64,000 nt of DNA from Welwitschia mirabilis (GCA_051453625.1 JBOZIK010000001.1:142722561-142786560), one strand, 5' to 3'; counted from the stretch's first letter, positions 46,251 through 57,560 are shown. Made by a program: numbers and translations. Notes: generated by a model not told the origin, from the letters alone.

Positions 46251-47044
46251 TACACATGCAAATGAAAGTGCAAATATTAAAGATAACATTAATTGCATCG
46301 ATCGAAGTAAGGTGGGAGTTTGGCCCTTAGCCACTTCATTTCATGAACCTTATCCTTCTATGGCTTCATCATCTTTGATAATAAATTCTTTTATGATCTT
46401 CACACCTTTACATGCTTTATACAAAGTGCATATGCATTACAAATTTAGCACACTATCTTCTCCAAACTAACATAGATACTCCAATCATTCTATTACACAA
46501 CCTATCATGTCCACTTATTTATAAGCATCACAATATTTAGTAGTTTGAACATCTTCCATGATATAATTATTACTATCATAGTGGTTTAGAGTAGTGTTAA
46601 CCTTTTCAATGCTCTAATCATCACCCATAACAATGCAAGTCTTTCTTAATGGTCTTAATACCTCCTCTTTGAGCTAGCTTAGCAATTTAGTAATAATATT
46701 ACTAGCACAACGGTACCTTTAATTATGATGGATACTCATAATGCTAACAATGTTAGTGCAATTTTAACATTAACATCACTAGCACAAAGTTTCCATTGTG
46801 TAACCATCCATTACCTCCATGTTGTAAACCTCCATCATTACCTCCATTGTACAATCACTTCCTTTTATATGGCTTAGCAATTATAATGCTAGTCCCTTCA
46901 TCACACCAATAGCAGCACCTCCTTATACTTATAATTTATCATTAACTCAATACTTCTTAGCAGCATCAACATTTTCAACATTGTAATCCTCATCTGAAAC
47001 AAAGAAATACTTCCTCAATAATCTGATTTAATCATGTAGTTTTA

Positions 47045-47789
47045 NNNNNNNNNNNNNNNNNNNNNNNNNNNNNNNNNNNNNNNNNNNNNNNNNNNNNNNN
47101 NNNNNNNNNNNNNNNNNNNNNNNNNNNNNNNNNNNNNNNNNNNNNNNNNNNNNNNNNNNNNNNNNNNNNNNNNNNNNNNNNNNNNNNNNNNNNNNNNNNN
47201 NNNNNNNNNNNNNNNNNNNNNNNNNNNNNNNNNNNNNNNNNNNNNNNNNNNNNNNNNNNNNNNNNNNNNNNNNNNNNNNNNNNNNNNNNNNNNNNNNNNN
47301 NNNNNNNNNNNNNNNNNNNNNNNNNNNNNNNNNNNNNNNNNNNNNNNNNNNNNNNNNNNNNNNNNNNNNNNNNNNNNNNNNNNNNNNNNNNNNNNNNNNN
47401 NNNNNNNNNNNNNNNNNNNNNNNNNNNNNNNNNNNNNNNNNNNNNNNNNNNNNNNNNNNNNNNNNNNNNNNNNNNNNNNNNNNNNNNNNNNNNNNNNNNN
47501 NNNNNNNNNNNNNNNNNNNNNNNNNNNNNNNNNNNNNNNNNNNNNNNNNNNNNNNNNNNNNNNNNNNNNNNNNNNNNNNNNNNNNNNNNNNNNNNNNNNN
47601 NNNNNNNNNNNNNNNNNNNNNNNNNNNNNNNNNNNNNNNNNNNNNNNNNNNNNNNNNNNNNNNNNNNNNNNNNNNNNNNNNNNNNNNNNNNNNNNNNNNN
47701 NNNNNNNNNNNNNNNNNNNNNNNNNNNNNNNNNNNNNNNNNNNNNNNNNNNNNNNNNNNNNNNNNNNNNNNNNNNNNNNNNNNNNNNNN
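47045..47789. other. Assembly gap, 745 N
   Basis: Unlike most gaps here, no clear duplicated flank could be seen, so real sequence may be missing. Confidence 0.85.
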
Positions 47790-48204
47790 ATTAGTTAATC
47801 ATCTTCAACTACATGGAAGATAATTATCACATCCTCTATCTTAATAGTCAACACAAAACTAAGTTTTGCTATTCTAAGAACATAGATCAACTTGCACTAC
47901 AGTCCACCAATGTGATATCCCCTACTTCTACACATACTTTCTTGAGGTGTTCTTATGCATAATCATCTACTTATTGCAACCACCTCTTCCTAAAAATGGA
48001 CCAGAATCTTCAATATTAATCTCTAGATAGCATGGAAATTTCACAAGAGTGGCATCAACTTCATCATATATAGTAAGATGTAGCATATCATACAACAAAT
48101 ATGAAAGTTATTTTCATGCATAGGCCTCAGATACAATGAAAATCTCGATTGAGTTATTACCTTTAAATGCTATTCATACCAAACCATTCTAGACCACTTT
48201 CACT

Positions 48205-48214
48205 NNNNNNNNNN
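48205..48214. other. Assembly gap, 10 N
   Basis: Short gap in the R5 spacer; flanks not duplicated. Confidence 0.85.
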
Positions 48215-48889
48215 CTAGAAGCTTAACATGGCTGAATTTTACATTGTCATCACCCAACTTCCTATGTTTACACTTATTTTTTTGATTATTGATAATCATT
48301 CTCAAAATTTGGATGGGATGCCTAATTTTAAAAAATTTCAAAATGTTTTACTTCTTTATTACAATTATCTATTTTGAGTGACTCTCTTATCCTCTCTACC
48401 ATTCTTGCATTTAATCACTCTTTATAATGCAAAGCTAAGGAAAGAACAAGGTAACCTTTACATACATGGTTTTTTATCCTCATAATATAATTTCTTTAAT
48501 CCATTAATCACTAGATCATTTTTGTATTTGATTAGTTTCTAAATTCTAAAATTGTTGCTAACAACATCAATAACCATGATACATATAGATTTTCCTTAAG
48601 CCACACAAACTCATCTCTACCTACTACTTTTAGTCTATCCTGAAAATTTATTCTCTTTCATACATAGACCCAATAATAAGTAGTTGAAGTAGTACCGTCC
48701 TAAATCCAAAATTCTAGATGGTGATTTTGGTCATTTATTTACCAAAAAGCAAGCTTTCTAAGGATTGTTATCTCTATTAGATCTACATGCTCTTATTACA
48801 TGTGAAGAATAATGCCTTTTAATAGTGATTAAAAGAACATTAACCAAGAACTAACTTGTTTTACTATAGTAAAGGATGATTCATTATAG

Positions 48890-50310
48890 ATGACAACAAT
48901 GGTAATAGAAGTGAAACAAATTAAGAGGAATCATACCTAGAACTTGGTTCCAAAACATAAAGATCAAGGTGTTAGTCAATGAAGTGGATATACAAGATCA
49001 AATGAGATTAGCATGGATAGATTATAAATTTTAATTCTCATCTAGTNNNNNNNNNNNNNNNNNNNNNNNNNNNNNNNNNNNNNNNNNNNNNNNNNNNNNN
49101 NNNNNNNNNNNNNNNNNNNNNNNNNNNNNNNNNNNNNNNNNNNNNNNNNNNNNNNNNNNNNNNNNNNNNNNNNNNNNNNNNNNNNNNNNNNNNNNNNNNN
49201 NNNNNNNNNNNNNNNNNNNNNNNNNNNNNNNNNNNNNNNNNNNNNNNNNNNNNNNNNNNNNNNNNNNNNNNNNNNNNNNNNNNNNNNNNNNNNNNNNNNN
49301 NNNNNNNNNNNNNNNNNNNNNNNNNNNNNNNNNNNNNNNNNNNNNNNNNNNNNNNNNNNNNNNNNNNNNNNNNNNNNNNNNNNNNNNNNNNNNNNNNNNN
49401 NNNNNNNNNNNNNNNNNNNNNNNNNNNNNNNNNNNNNNNNNNNNNNNNNNNNNNNNNNNNNNNNNNNNNNNNNNNNNNNNNNNNNNNNNNNNNNNNNNNN
49501 NNNNNNNNNNNNNNNNNNNNNCTCATCTAGTTACCAAAGGATATCTTCAATATAAAGGTATTTATTTTGATAAAATCTTTTCTCTTATTTCAGATATTGA
49601 AATCAATTAAATGTTTCTTACTTTTGCTATCCACCATAAACTTGTTGTGCATCAAATGAATGTTGCATTCGCATTCTTAAATGGAAATTTGGATGAGAAG
49701 TTATACATTTAAAAATTAAAAGGATTTACCAAATAAGATGAAGAAAGGAAAAGTGTATAGGATTTCTAAAGCTCTATATGATTTAAAATAGGCTTCTTTA
49801 GTATGGATCATTCGAATTGACTCTTTTCTTATGAAGGAAGGATTTTAACCATTGGTTAATCAACCAACTATTTAAAAATACAATGTTATGGAGGAATTTT
49901 TCTCATAATAAGTCTTTATTTTAATGACTTATTTTATTTTTTGAATTCAAAAATTCCTTAAAGGTGGTCTGTGGAAGTGATGCAAAAAGAATTTGAAATG
50001 TTACATCTAGCAGAACTTTTTTTTTTTTTTTTTTTTTCAAATCCCTTAAGATTGTTGGTAAAAAACCATCTCCTAGAATAATTATGTAACATGCATTTTA
50101 TAAAAATTCAATATGTAAAATTGTAATCCATGTTCTACCCTAATGATTTCTAGAACCAACCTTTACAAAGTAGAATCCACCTCCTTAATTAGACCCTTTG
50201 GATATCAACTATTGATGGATTTATTAATGTATTTATTACATACTAAGTTTGAAATCTATTTGTAGTTAGTAATCTACCCTGCTTATATAAGGACCTAAAA
50301 TATACCATTG
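48890..50310 (+). pseudogene. R5 reverse transcriptase (contains a 475-N gap)
   Basis: Blocks in order: K-W-I-Y-K-I-K near 48980; after the gap L-V-T-K-G-Y-L-Q near 49530; H-K-L-V-V-H-Q-M-N-V-A-F-A-F-L-N-G-N-L near 49632-49690; V-Y-R-I...S-K-A-L-Y-D-L-K near 49758; I-D-S-F-L-M-K-E-G near 49816. The catalytic Y-V-D-D is Y-F-N-D at 49917-49928 (first Asp to Asn). K-E-F-E-M near 49990 is followed by a run of about 21 T that replaces the 'D-L-G...Y-F-L-G' block. Clearly copia, plainly dead. Confidence 0.85.
49047..49521. other. Assembly gap, 475 N, 10-base flank repeat
   Basis: ctcatctagt occurs at both edges (49037-49046 and 49522-49531). The RT frame needs almost no extra residues here (K-A-R-L-V-T-K-G expected; the break lies inside it), so little or nothing seems to be missing. 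Confidence 0.8.
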
Positions 50311-50889
50311 GAAAATAGTGAAGTAGGTGGTCTAATACATAAGTGGTACTATTACTTATGGATTAATTTACCTAAAAATGGATGGACAATAACTATATGG
50401 TTTCATTGATGTTAACTTGGAAGATGATAAAAATGATAATAAATCTATCTCTTGGAATTCAAAGAAGAAAATATTAGTTTCACTGTTAACTACTGAAGCT
50501 AAGTATGTTGCAATGTGTGAGGGAATTGCACACTATCAACTACTGAAGCTAAGTATGTTGCAATGTGTGAGGGAATTGCACAACTTTCTTTTATCACTTA
50601 TAAATATCAACAACTTAGAGAAGAAATTAAACATCTCATCAATATTTTTAATGATATTACTAGTTCCATTGTCATGGCTAATAATCCAATACATCATGAA
50701 AAAACCAAACACACTCCAATCAGTCATCATCATGTTTATGATGTTGTTCAAATAGGAGAAGTTGAAATGGTATATGTTTGATCTGAATATCAAGCTGCAC
50801 ATGTCTTCATTAAATTCCTAGCATTTTAAAAGTTCAAGGATCAATGTTTCTTTCTTAACATTTGTGACCTCATAGCCATTGAAGGGAAT
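50311..50889 (+). pseudogene. R5 RNase H with a 50-bp internal tandem duplication
   Basis: The region contains S-I-S-W-N-S-K-K near 50445 (family S-W-S-S-K-K-Q), then T-T-E-A-K-Y-V-A-M-C-E-G (family S-T-A-E-A-E-Y-V-A), present twice: 50489-50538 and 50539-50588 are the same 50 bases in tandem. As 50 is not a multiple of three, the second copy is in another frame. The domain continues from it with V-M-A-N-N-P-I-H-H-E-K-T-K-H and Q-A-A-H-V-F-I-K. The end of the element interior is at the 3' LTR. A purine stretch (gaagggaa, 50881) may be the polypurine tract. Confidence 0.85.
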
Positions 50890-51186
50890 TGAAGGAAATT
50901 TGGCTTCTTTGATTATATATTTTTATTAATTCTTATTTGGTTGTAATAAAGTCTATTTTAAACTTGATAGGATTGAAGCTTCTAGATTAGATCTTTTTAA
51001 AATAGTATTATCTTAATTATTCCACATTTTCTCCCCTAATTTCTCAACATTTATCTATATTATTATTATTCTCATCTTATGTATTTAAGGCATAGCCTTC
51101 TTGATTGTATAAAATAATATAATTATGTGATATTCTCTCTTGTTCTTTTTGTTCTAAGAACCACTTTTTTGTGTTCAATTTCAGCA
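50890..51186 (+). mobile_element. R5 3' LTR (297 bp)
   Basis: Begins TGAAGGAAATTTGGCTTC and ends TTTCAGCA; partner of 34612-34910. Followed by ataag, the putative target duplication. Confidence 0.85.
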
Positions 51187-51960
51187 ATAAGTAATAGAAA
51201 AAATTTTATGAGATTTATATGTGTACATATGAAGAAATTAATGCTAAATCCTTTATCAAATATATAAAAGATAAGAGCATTTATATCGTTATAATTATAG
51301 ATGAGATTTTAATCACTAAAGAAGACTCAAGGAGAGAAGCATTATGAAGGTAAATAAATAGCTTATAAAGAAATGTAAAATTACATATTTGAATTGATAA
51401 AATACTAGCATCATATGAAATTAACTTAATAAAAATAATTAACTTTTATTAAATTAATAAATTAAATTGACAACACATTGGAGAAAGATGACATGAAAAA
51501 CATAAAAATAGTATCTATGTTAATGGAATATAATGTGAATCTAAGAATCAATGAAGAATTATGAAATATAGATGCAAGGTAAGATTATAAATTAGTTAGA
51601 TGTCTAATAGATGTCATCAATACTAGACTTAGTATATCATGTGCGATTGAAATGTTAATAAGATACATGGCTATCCTAACACAAATTCATTGAAGTGTAG
51701 TTTTAAAATATCTAAGGTTAACAAGATAGTTTAAACTTATATTTCAATGTAATCATTAATATTTTTGAGATATGCAACAATCTTGTGAATATATAAGTGA
51801 TATAATACTCTAATAAATTCCTTAGATAAAGTAGATTATATGTCAACATCTAAGATAAGTAAGAAGATGATCTCTACAAGCAAGTAGCTGAAGATTATAG
51901 AACCTCTACAAAAAGAAGCTATAAAGTTATACAGGTTTAATTAATTTGAAAATAAAATAA
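51187..51960 (+). pseudogene. R8: copia RT/RNase H fragment, heavily decayed
   Basis: The translation near 51245 (S-F-I-K-Y-I-K-D-K-S-I-Y-I-V-I-I-I-D-E-I-L-I) fits the copia segment ending in L-Y-V-D-D-I-L-I, with Y-V-D-D now I-I-D-E. Near 51590-51720 L-V-R-C-L-I-D-V, then I-R-Y-M, then V-L-K-Y-L-R-L-T fits the 'G-x-L-M-Y...R-P-D-I...S-R-Y-M...A-V-K-W-I-L-R-Y-L-x-G-T' segment. It starts right at the R5 boundary, so R5 may have inserted into it; the matching left half was not found beyond 34611. Confidence 0.6.
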
Positions 51961-53221
51961 TAAAGAATCTAGAATTTATACTAAAACAAAGCACATTATA
52001 ATAAAAGTTTACATGATACTAGAACTTGTTTAGAAAGTAGTAACAAACCTATAACAAAGTATAAAAACATAATAGCAAAAGGAAAATTAGAGTGGGAAGT
52101 TTTAAAAAAATAATTTTTTAGTTTTTCTTTTACTTTAGAAACCGTAGAGCTTGCTTTTATATAAAATCAAATCCAAATCACAATTTTACTAGGATTAATG
52201 TCTACATTAAGTATAAAATGATAGTACATTTTATTATATCCCAGTACCTCCTTAATTAACATGGAAATATTCTATATTATAAGAAAACTAGAGTGCTCAA
52301 AGAAAAACCTTGGAATGTGGCTTATAATAAGAGAATCTTTAAAAACATATTTGTTATATAAGGGTACTTAGTCATAGAGAAGTACTTAGACTGTTGCTAT
52401 ACATCCCATTATAGTAAGATTTATTAGTTACATCGCACATTCTATAACATTAGGAAAAATCTACTATATATATTGTAGTACTAAGTAAAGATGTACTACA
52501 CATCTCATAGTATTAGGATTAAGAATCGTTTTCTCAATTATATTAAAATTAAAATAAAGTCCAATATGAATAATAATGTAAATTACATTAATTCATAGTT
52601 AATCCTATCTTGGATTAATAGTACTAAAATTTTTCTTGAATAAATGGATTTGTTAGAATACTACTTTTTTATTTGATAATTAGATAGTTTACTAATAGAA
52701 TCGCTTCATGTTCTATAAGTTCTTTAATTTTATGAAATCCTATATGAAAATGTCTTATCTTATCATGGTGACATGGATCGTTTACTATGCATATAGGATA
52801 TTGATTATTGACGAAGATTCTAGTTACCTTTACTCACTTGAATTTTACTACTTCTAGAGGTTTTTTTATTCATGTAATTCTTACATATACTTTAAATGTA
52901 TCTATGTACTCTACTTCTATAGAGGATTATGCTATCATTTTTTAATTCTTAGGCCACCAAAACAAAGACATACTCCTAAGAACATGATATATCTTGATGT
53001 GTATAATAATATTTTTGATTCTATAGTATATTTAAAGTTAAAAGTGCCTTTGGAATAAGTTGAGAATCATTTTTTTAATGTAATACCAAATTATTTCGTC
53101 TTTTTTAAGGATCTTAATACTCAAATAGTGGTGTTTAGATAACTAACCTTTTATGCTTAAAGATATTTGGATATGACATCAATCACATACAAGATATCAA
53201 GGCTGGTGTTAGTAATGTAAA
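51961..53221. other. Unassigned AT-rich DNA
   Basis: No recognised motif on either strand. It may include the remaining RNase H of R8 and the 3' part of R9. Confidence 0.3.
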
Positions 53222-53800
53222 AAGGACTATTAACTATTATTCTATATTTAGTTTATTTTCTAGTTCAAAATATACATTAGAACATTTTTTTAAATTACAT
53301 TCTAAATGTGTTATTGTATATTTGACATTTTCTAGTTTAAATTTATGAATTAAAACATCAATATATTTATGTTGAGTTAGGAAGATGTCATTACTGATCT
53401 TTTTAATTTTTATGCCAAGGTAGAATCTAGCTAATCTTAAATTAAGAATTTCAAATTCCTTACTTGAACTATTCACTTACATTTACTTCATTGTTATGAG
53501 TTATTAACATGTCATCCACATAGATTACTATAGATGTAGATTTAACTTCATTAAATTTTATGAATAAGGTAGTACTATAAAATGACAGCTACACAATTCA
53601 AATCTAATTATTCTTAAGTAAATAGTAAGTTTAGTTTGTCATGCTCTTGAAGCTTGTTTTAGTTCATATAAGGACTTATTTGTATATCTATTTTATATTC
53701 CTTATCTTTTACTTTAAAGTATTTACATTGCATTATATAAATTTCTTCTTGTAGGTTTCCATTATAAAAGGATAGTTTCCATGTCCAATTGGTATATTTT
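53222..53800 (-). pseudogene. R9: copia reverse transcriptase fragment, relatively readable
   Basis: The minus strand carries F-N-G-N-L-Q-E-E-I near 53756, K-V-K-D-K-E-Y-K near 53705, the family S-L-Y-G-L-K-Q-A-S-R-A-W block in broken form near 53650, an intact V-I-Y-V-D-D-M-L-I catalytic block near 53510-53535, then K-E-F-E-I-L-N-L-R and F-Y-L-G-I-K-I-K within an open stretch at 53237-53476. Upstream parts (53800-54200) are not readable. It is oriented against R5 and R8 and is a separate insertion or relic. Confidence 0.8.
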
Positions 53801-54459
53801 CATCCTTCTAAGCTACCAAATTATTCATAATTTAAATGGTATACTATCAAGTTATTAATGTAAATATTTTGTTGTCATCTAATCCTTTTTTTTTTAATGT
53901 TCTTTGTCCTCTAGTAATAAGATGTGATTTATGTCATTCAATGGTATCATCCCTTTTGTACTTATGATGGAAAATCCATTTCTTAGATAATGTACTTCAA
54001 GATAATAGGATATTAATAAATTTTTATATATTTACTTTAATAAGAACATTTATTATTCTTTCATGGATTATATCTAGTGATCTTGTATAATAATACCTTT
54101 AAAAGATGTTGGTTCATGATTAAAGGTTGAATTAAGCTCATCACCATTATAAGGTGCATGAGAAAATTTTCTTTAGCTTATTAAATTTTAAAATTTTATA
54201 ACTAATATAAAGGACATATAGGATACATATAAGACATAGGGTAAGATACCCTTGCATGTCAATGTATGTTTACATGATTTTTCATGTATTATTTTCAACT
54301 TTAAGTCACCCAAAGATTCAATTTAATAGACATATTAAATGTTTCTTTATTCTAAGAATGATGGAGAAGAAGGAAAATAATTTAAAATTTTAATTAAAGA
54401 AAATGAAAATTATATCCTAGTAATCCTATTAGAGGCTTATGAAAGCTACATCATTTGAA
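53801..54459. other. Unassigned, probably 5' part of R9
   Basis: By position on the minus strand this should be the RT start and integrase end of R9, but I could not read any motif with confidence. Confidence 0.3.
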
Positions 54460-55110
54460 GAGATGAAAAGATTCTTATAGGCAAATTTCCAACAGTGAGA
54501 GGAAAATAATTCATTGGTAGAGTTCATAGATGGTGCAATCAAATGTGGAAGATCCATAACCCTTAAAAGGTAAAAGGTTTATAAAATGGTAATCCACTTT
54601 ATTTTCTCTTATACAATATATAAAAAAATAATGTTATATCAAATGTCTAATACTTCTTTGATTGGAAAGGACTTACCCCTGTAGAATGGAAGTCCTTCCT
54701 TATGGAAGAGGTAGATATTTTCTTAGAGATTTCAAGTGGATTTTTATAGTAACCTAAACCTAAAATATTCACACCAATATTCATTAAAGAAGTAGTAAAT
54801 AAATTGGTTACATTTGTTATTTACATAAAAAAACACTCAAAGATACTTAGAATGGTTATTTCTTAAGTTAGCATTATTACTAGCCTTAAAAATATTCAAA
54901 TAATAAAATTGAAAATACAAATCTCATGGGATCTAAAAAAACTTTAAAATCAAATTTAAGAATATTTTAGTTCCCTATGCTATGTATGGTCAGGAAGGAC
55001 ACACTACAAAAGCATGTAAAATAGTCATATAAGAGGAGAAGAAATTAAAGAAATGATAGGAAATGAGAAGAAAGGAGAATAAAAAGGATAAAACTCCTAT
55101 AGCTATGCTT
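54460..55110 (+). pseudogene. LINE N2 ORF1 (DUF4283, CCHC knuckle)
   Basis: ORF1 of plant L1 elements binds RNA. The translation near 54520-54710 (R-W-C-N-Q-M-W-K-I-H, then N-G-N-P-L-Y-F-L-L, then G-L-T-P-V-E-W) follows the DUF4283 pattern 'W...G...L-x-N-G-x-F-L-F-K-F...G-P-W'. The knuckle near 54975-55020 reads Y-A-M-Y-G-Q-E-G-H-T-T-K-A-C-K: spacing is that of CCHC, with Tyr in place of both first cysteines (TGT/TGC to TAT). Confidence 0.6.
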
Positions 55111-57059
55111 CAATAAAGAAGCAGAACATACTAATCAAGATTTTATAATTTCTCTAAGAATAAGAAATCAATCATACCAATTTTTTTAAAAACATAATAG
55201 GTCAAACTAAAATTGATGTCAATTTGGATGATGAAGATAGGTCCTTTAATAATTTAAAGTGTGCTAATGAGAAGATTAAATACATCTAAAAATATGTTAA
55301 CATAAACCATCCAATCATAAAAGAAAAGGAGATAATTTTAAAGATCCCCTTTGAATAATCCATGAATATCACAAGAATTGATGAATATGATAATTCATAA
55401 ATAAAATTAAATCAAGAAGAAGTAGCACCAATGAAAAATAGGAAACCATTAATGTTATAATGAAAACTAAAGGGAACCAAAAAAATAATAATATAATAAT
55501 AAAATGAAGATGTAAGTAATGAAGAGAATTCATAATGGAAACTAACACATTCTTCTTCTTCGGTTAACAAATGATGTTATTCAAAGATTAGAAAGGGTTA
55601 GGAAGTATCTATCATCTTTTCTATCTTTGATCTGCTATTGTAAAATTTAAGATAGAAATAGGCTTTTTGAAGGAAATAAAACTAGCTAAAAATAAACTTT
55701 AAAAGATGATTCCTAGATGGAATTGAAAAATGTTAATAGGAAGTAAAGTAGAACTAATGATCCCTTAGAGGAAAGAAAAGATAACACTAGTGAAAAGATT
55801 AGAGTAGCACATCATACTAAATTGGAAAATAGAGAAGGAGACACTAAGGTTAACACATTTCTATGATCCACTAACATGGTAGTAAAGAGTTAATTAGCTA
55901 AATAGAGTAATAGATGATTTATACTTATGTAATGTTAATGTTGATAATTTCAATAAGGTATTTGAATTACATGAAAAGAAGGAATCATATTTAAGCTATA
56001 ATTAGGGATTTGAAGAATTTACAATTTGGATAGAGGCATATAATCTCATAGATATTTATCTACATGAAGATAAATACACATGAAGTAATCTATAAATTAA
56101 TAGCATAATAATATTCTATTTAGTGTAATCATTATTATGTCTAATTTAATAAATCTTCTCAAACTTGTAATTCTTCCATGATATTATTCTAACCATAGGA
56201 TATTGTTACTTAAGAATATATCTACTATTCATAAGAGTAAAATATTTACAATTTGAAATGGCTTGGTTTAGGTACCCAAAAATCTTAGAGATCCTTAAAT
56301 TGACTTAGTAAACCAAAATTGTAGGCACTTCCTCTTACATTTTTAATTAAAAAAAGCTTCACTTAGATATGTTATAAATTATTACATAGAAACTATATGA
56401 AGAGTGATTTGAAATTGACAAGAAATAAAAAAAATATTTGGAAATTAAATACATAGAAAATATATGAAGAGCGATTTGAATTTGAAAAAAAATGAAAAAA
56501 TATTTGGAAATTAAATATATTAAAAAAATCAAGAGATTTTTCTTGGTCGTTCTCATAAAAAATTACTTTCAAATATTAAAATTTAGTAGAAAGGATTTAT
56601 AATTAATCAAGACTATTTCTTATGTGGAGAAGAATGGTAATATAGTAGGTATTTGTTCATTTAATGCTTATTTATGAAATAGAGTTTTCAAAAATGTAAA
56701 GTACCATCAAATAGTATGCTAAAATATCTCTTTGTAATTAAGAAATGATAAAGGCCTAAAATAGCTATAGTGTGGTGGGTATTTTGAAAACATATAAATC
56801 AATGTGTTTCCCAAATTAAATCATCAAGTGGAAATGTAGTCCTCCATTCATTATTATTCTCTATCTATATTTGAAATAAAATGGTTAAAAATAATAAAGA
56901 TCATCACCTTTGATCAAGCTCACATATTAAGTTTAACTGTAGTAATAATAACTAGGCAACTAAGCTTCCACATTTACATGAGATGTTATGCTTAAGCTAA
57001 CTATAAGACTCTAACTCTTTTAATTAAATACCCTTTCATTTAAAGCGAAAAAAAAAGTG
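55111..57059 (+). other. LINE N2 middle, unreadable
   Basis: Endonuclease and the RT catalytic core would lie here in an L1. No motif could be recognised. It contains a tandem duplication of 67 bp at 56384-56517. Confidence 0.35.
56384..56517. repeat. Tandem duplication, 2 x 67 bp
   Basis: acatagaaa(c/a)tatatgaagag starts at 56384 and again at 56451; the two units share the aaaaatatttggaaattaaata block and differ at a few positions. Confidence 0.85.
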
Positions 57060-57560
57060 TATGAAAGATATTCTAAGTTCAAATTTTTATGTTTTCATTG
57101 TTACAAATGTCTTGAAAAATAGAATCTAATGAAGTACATCATTTTTATCTTTAGTAATGGTTAACATTATGACTAGAATAATATAATAAGTTGCAAAAAT
57201 CCTTATTGTAAAAAATCACAGAGTTATAAGTTAGACTGTTAAGTTCTTATCATACTTTGGGAGACTATAACTCATTAAATTAGTCTTAATGGGGATTCAG
57301 GCCTTATGGATATAAGAATTTATTCTTTCTAAAGGGATCATGAAAGACATTGAATCTATACTTATAAAATTCCTTTGATCTAAAAGTGTACTTCTTAAAC
57401 ATAAACATCTCATTGCTTGGGATGTGGTTACATGAAGAAAAGGACAAGGGGTTAGGGGGTATTGAATCTAGAAATCTAGAACATTATACCACTTTCTAGA
57501 TACCTATGGAATGTTATGCATGAAAAATCCACTCTATGGATTTAATGAATTCATAGCTAC
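57060..57560 (+). pseudogene. LINE N2 ORF2, RT C-terminal part
   Basis: Near 57245 L-S-Y-F-G-R-L-x-L-I-K-L-V-L fits the family 'L-S-x-A-G-R-x-x-L-I-K-S-V-L'. G-I-M-K-D-I-E-S-I-L-I-K-F-L near 57336 and H-L-I-A-W-D-V-V near 57410 fit 'I-x-x-x-x-x-x-F-L-W' and 'H-x-x-x-W-x-x-V'. G-Y and the following N/S-R words continue the 'G-G-L-G-I-x-x-x-x-x-x-N' block. This is one of the clearest LINE signatures in the window. Confidence 0.75.

Larger units (their letters stand above)
46251..48889 (+). other. R5 spacer between integrase and RT (contains 745-N and 10-N gaps)
   Basis: In copia elements this linker is normally 100-250 codons, rich in Ser, Thr and Pro. Here it is about 1.9 kb plus gaps. 46300-47040 is Ser/Thr-rich in plus translation, with repeated (c)atcac/ctcc-type words, fitting the linker. 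47790-48890 shows no recognised motif and may include an extra insertion. Confidence 0.4.
34612..51186 (+). mobile_element. R5: outer Ty1/copia retrotransposon, split by R6
   Basis: Matching LTRs of about 300 bp (34612-34910 and 50890-51186) flank a plus-strand copia gag-protease, a 9-kb insertion (36026-45055), and then integrase, RT and RNase H of the same reading order. The 5-bp flanks are ttaag (34607-34611) and ataag (51187-51191), matching at four of five positions, which supports a single insertion event. Removing R6 leaves about 7.5 kb including gaps, against about 5 kb for most copia elements. The excess lies in the spacer between integrase and RT (46.25-48.9 kb, with a 745-N gap). 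Confidence 0.85.
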
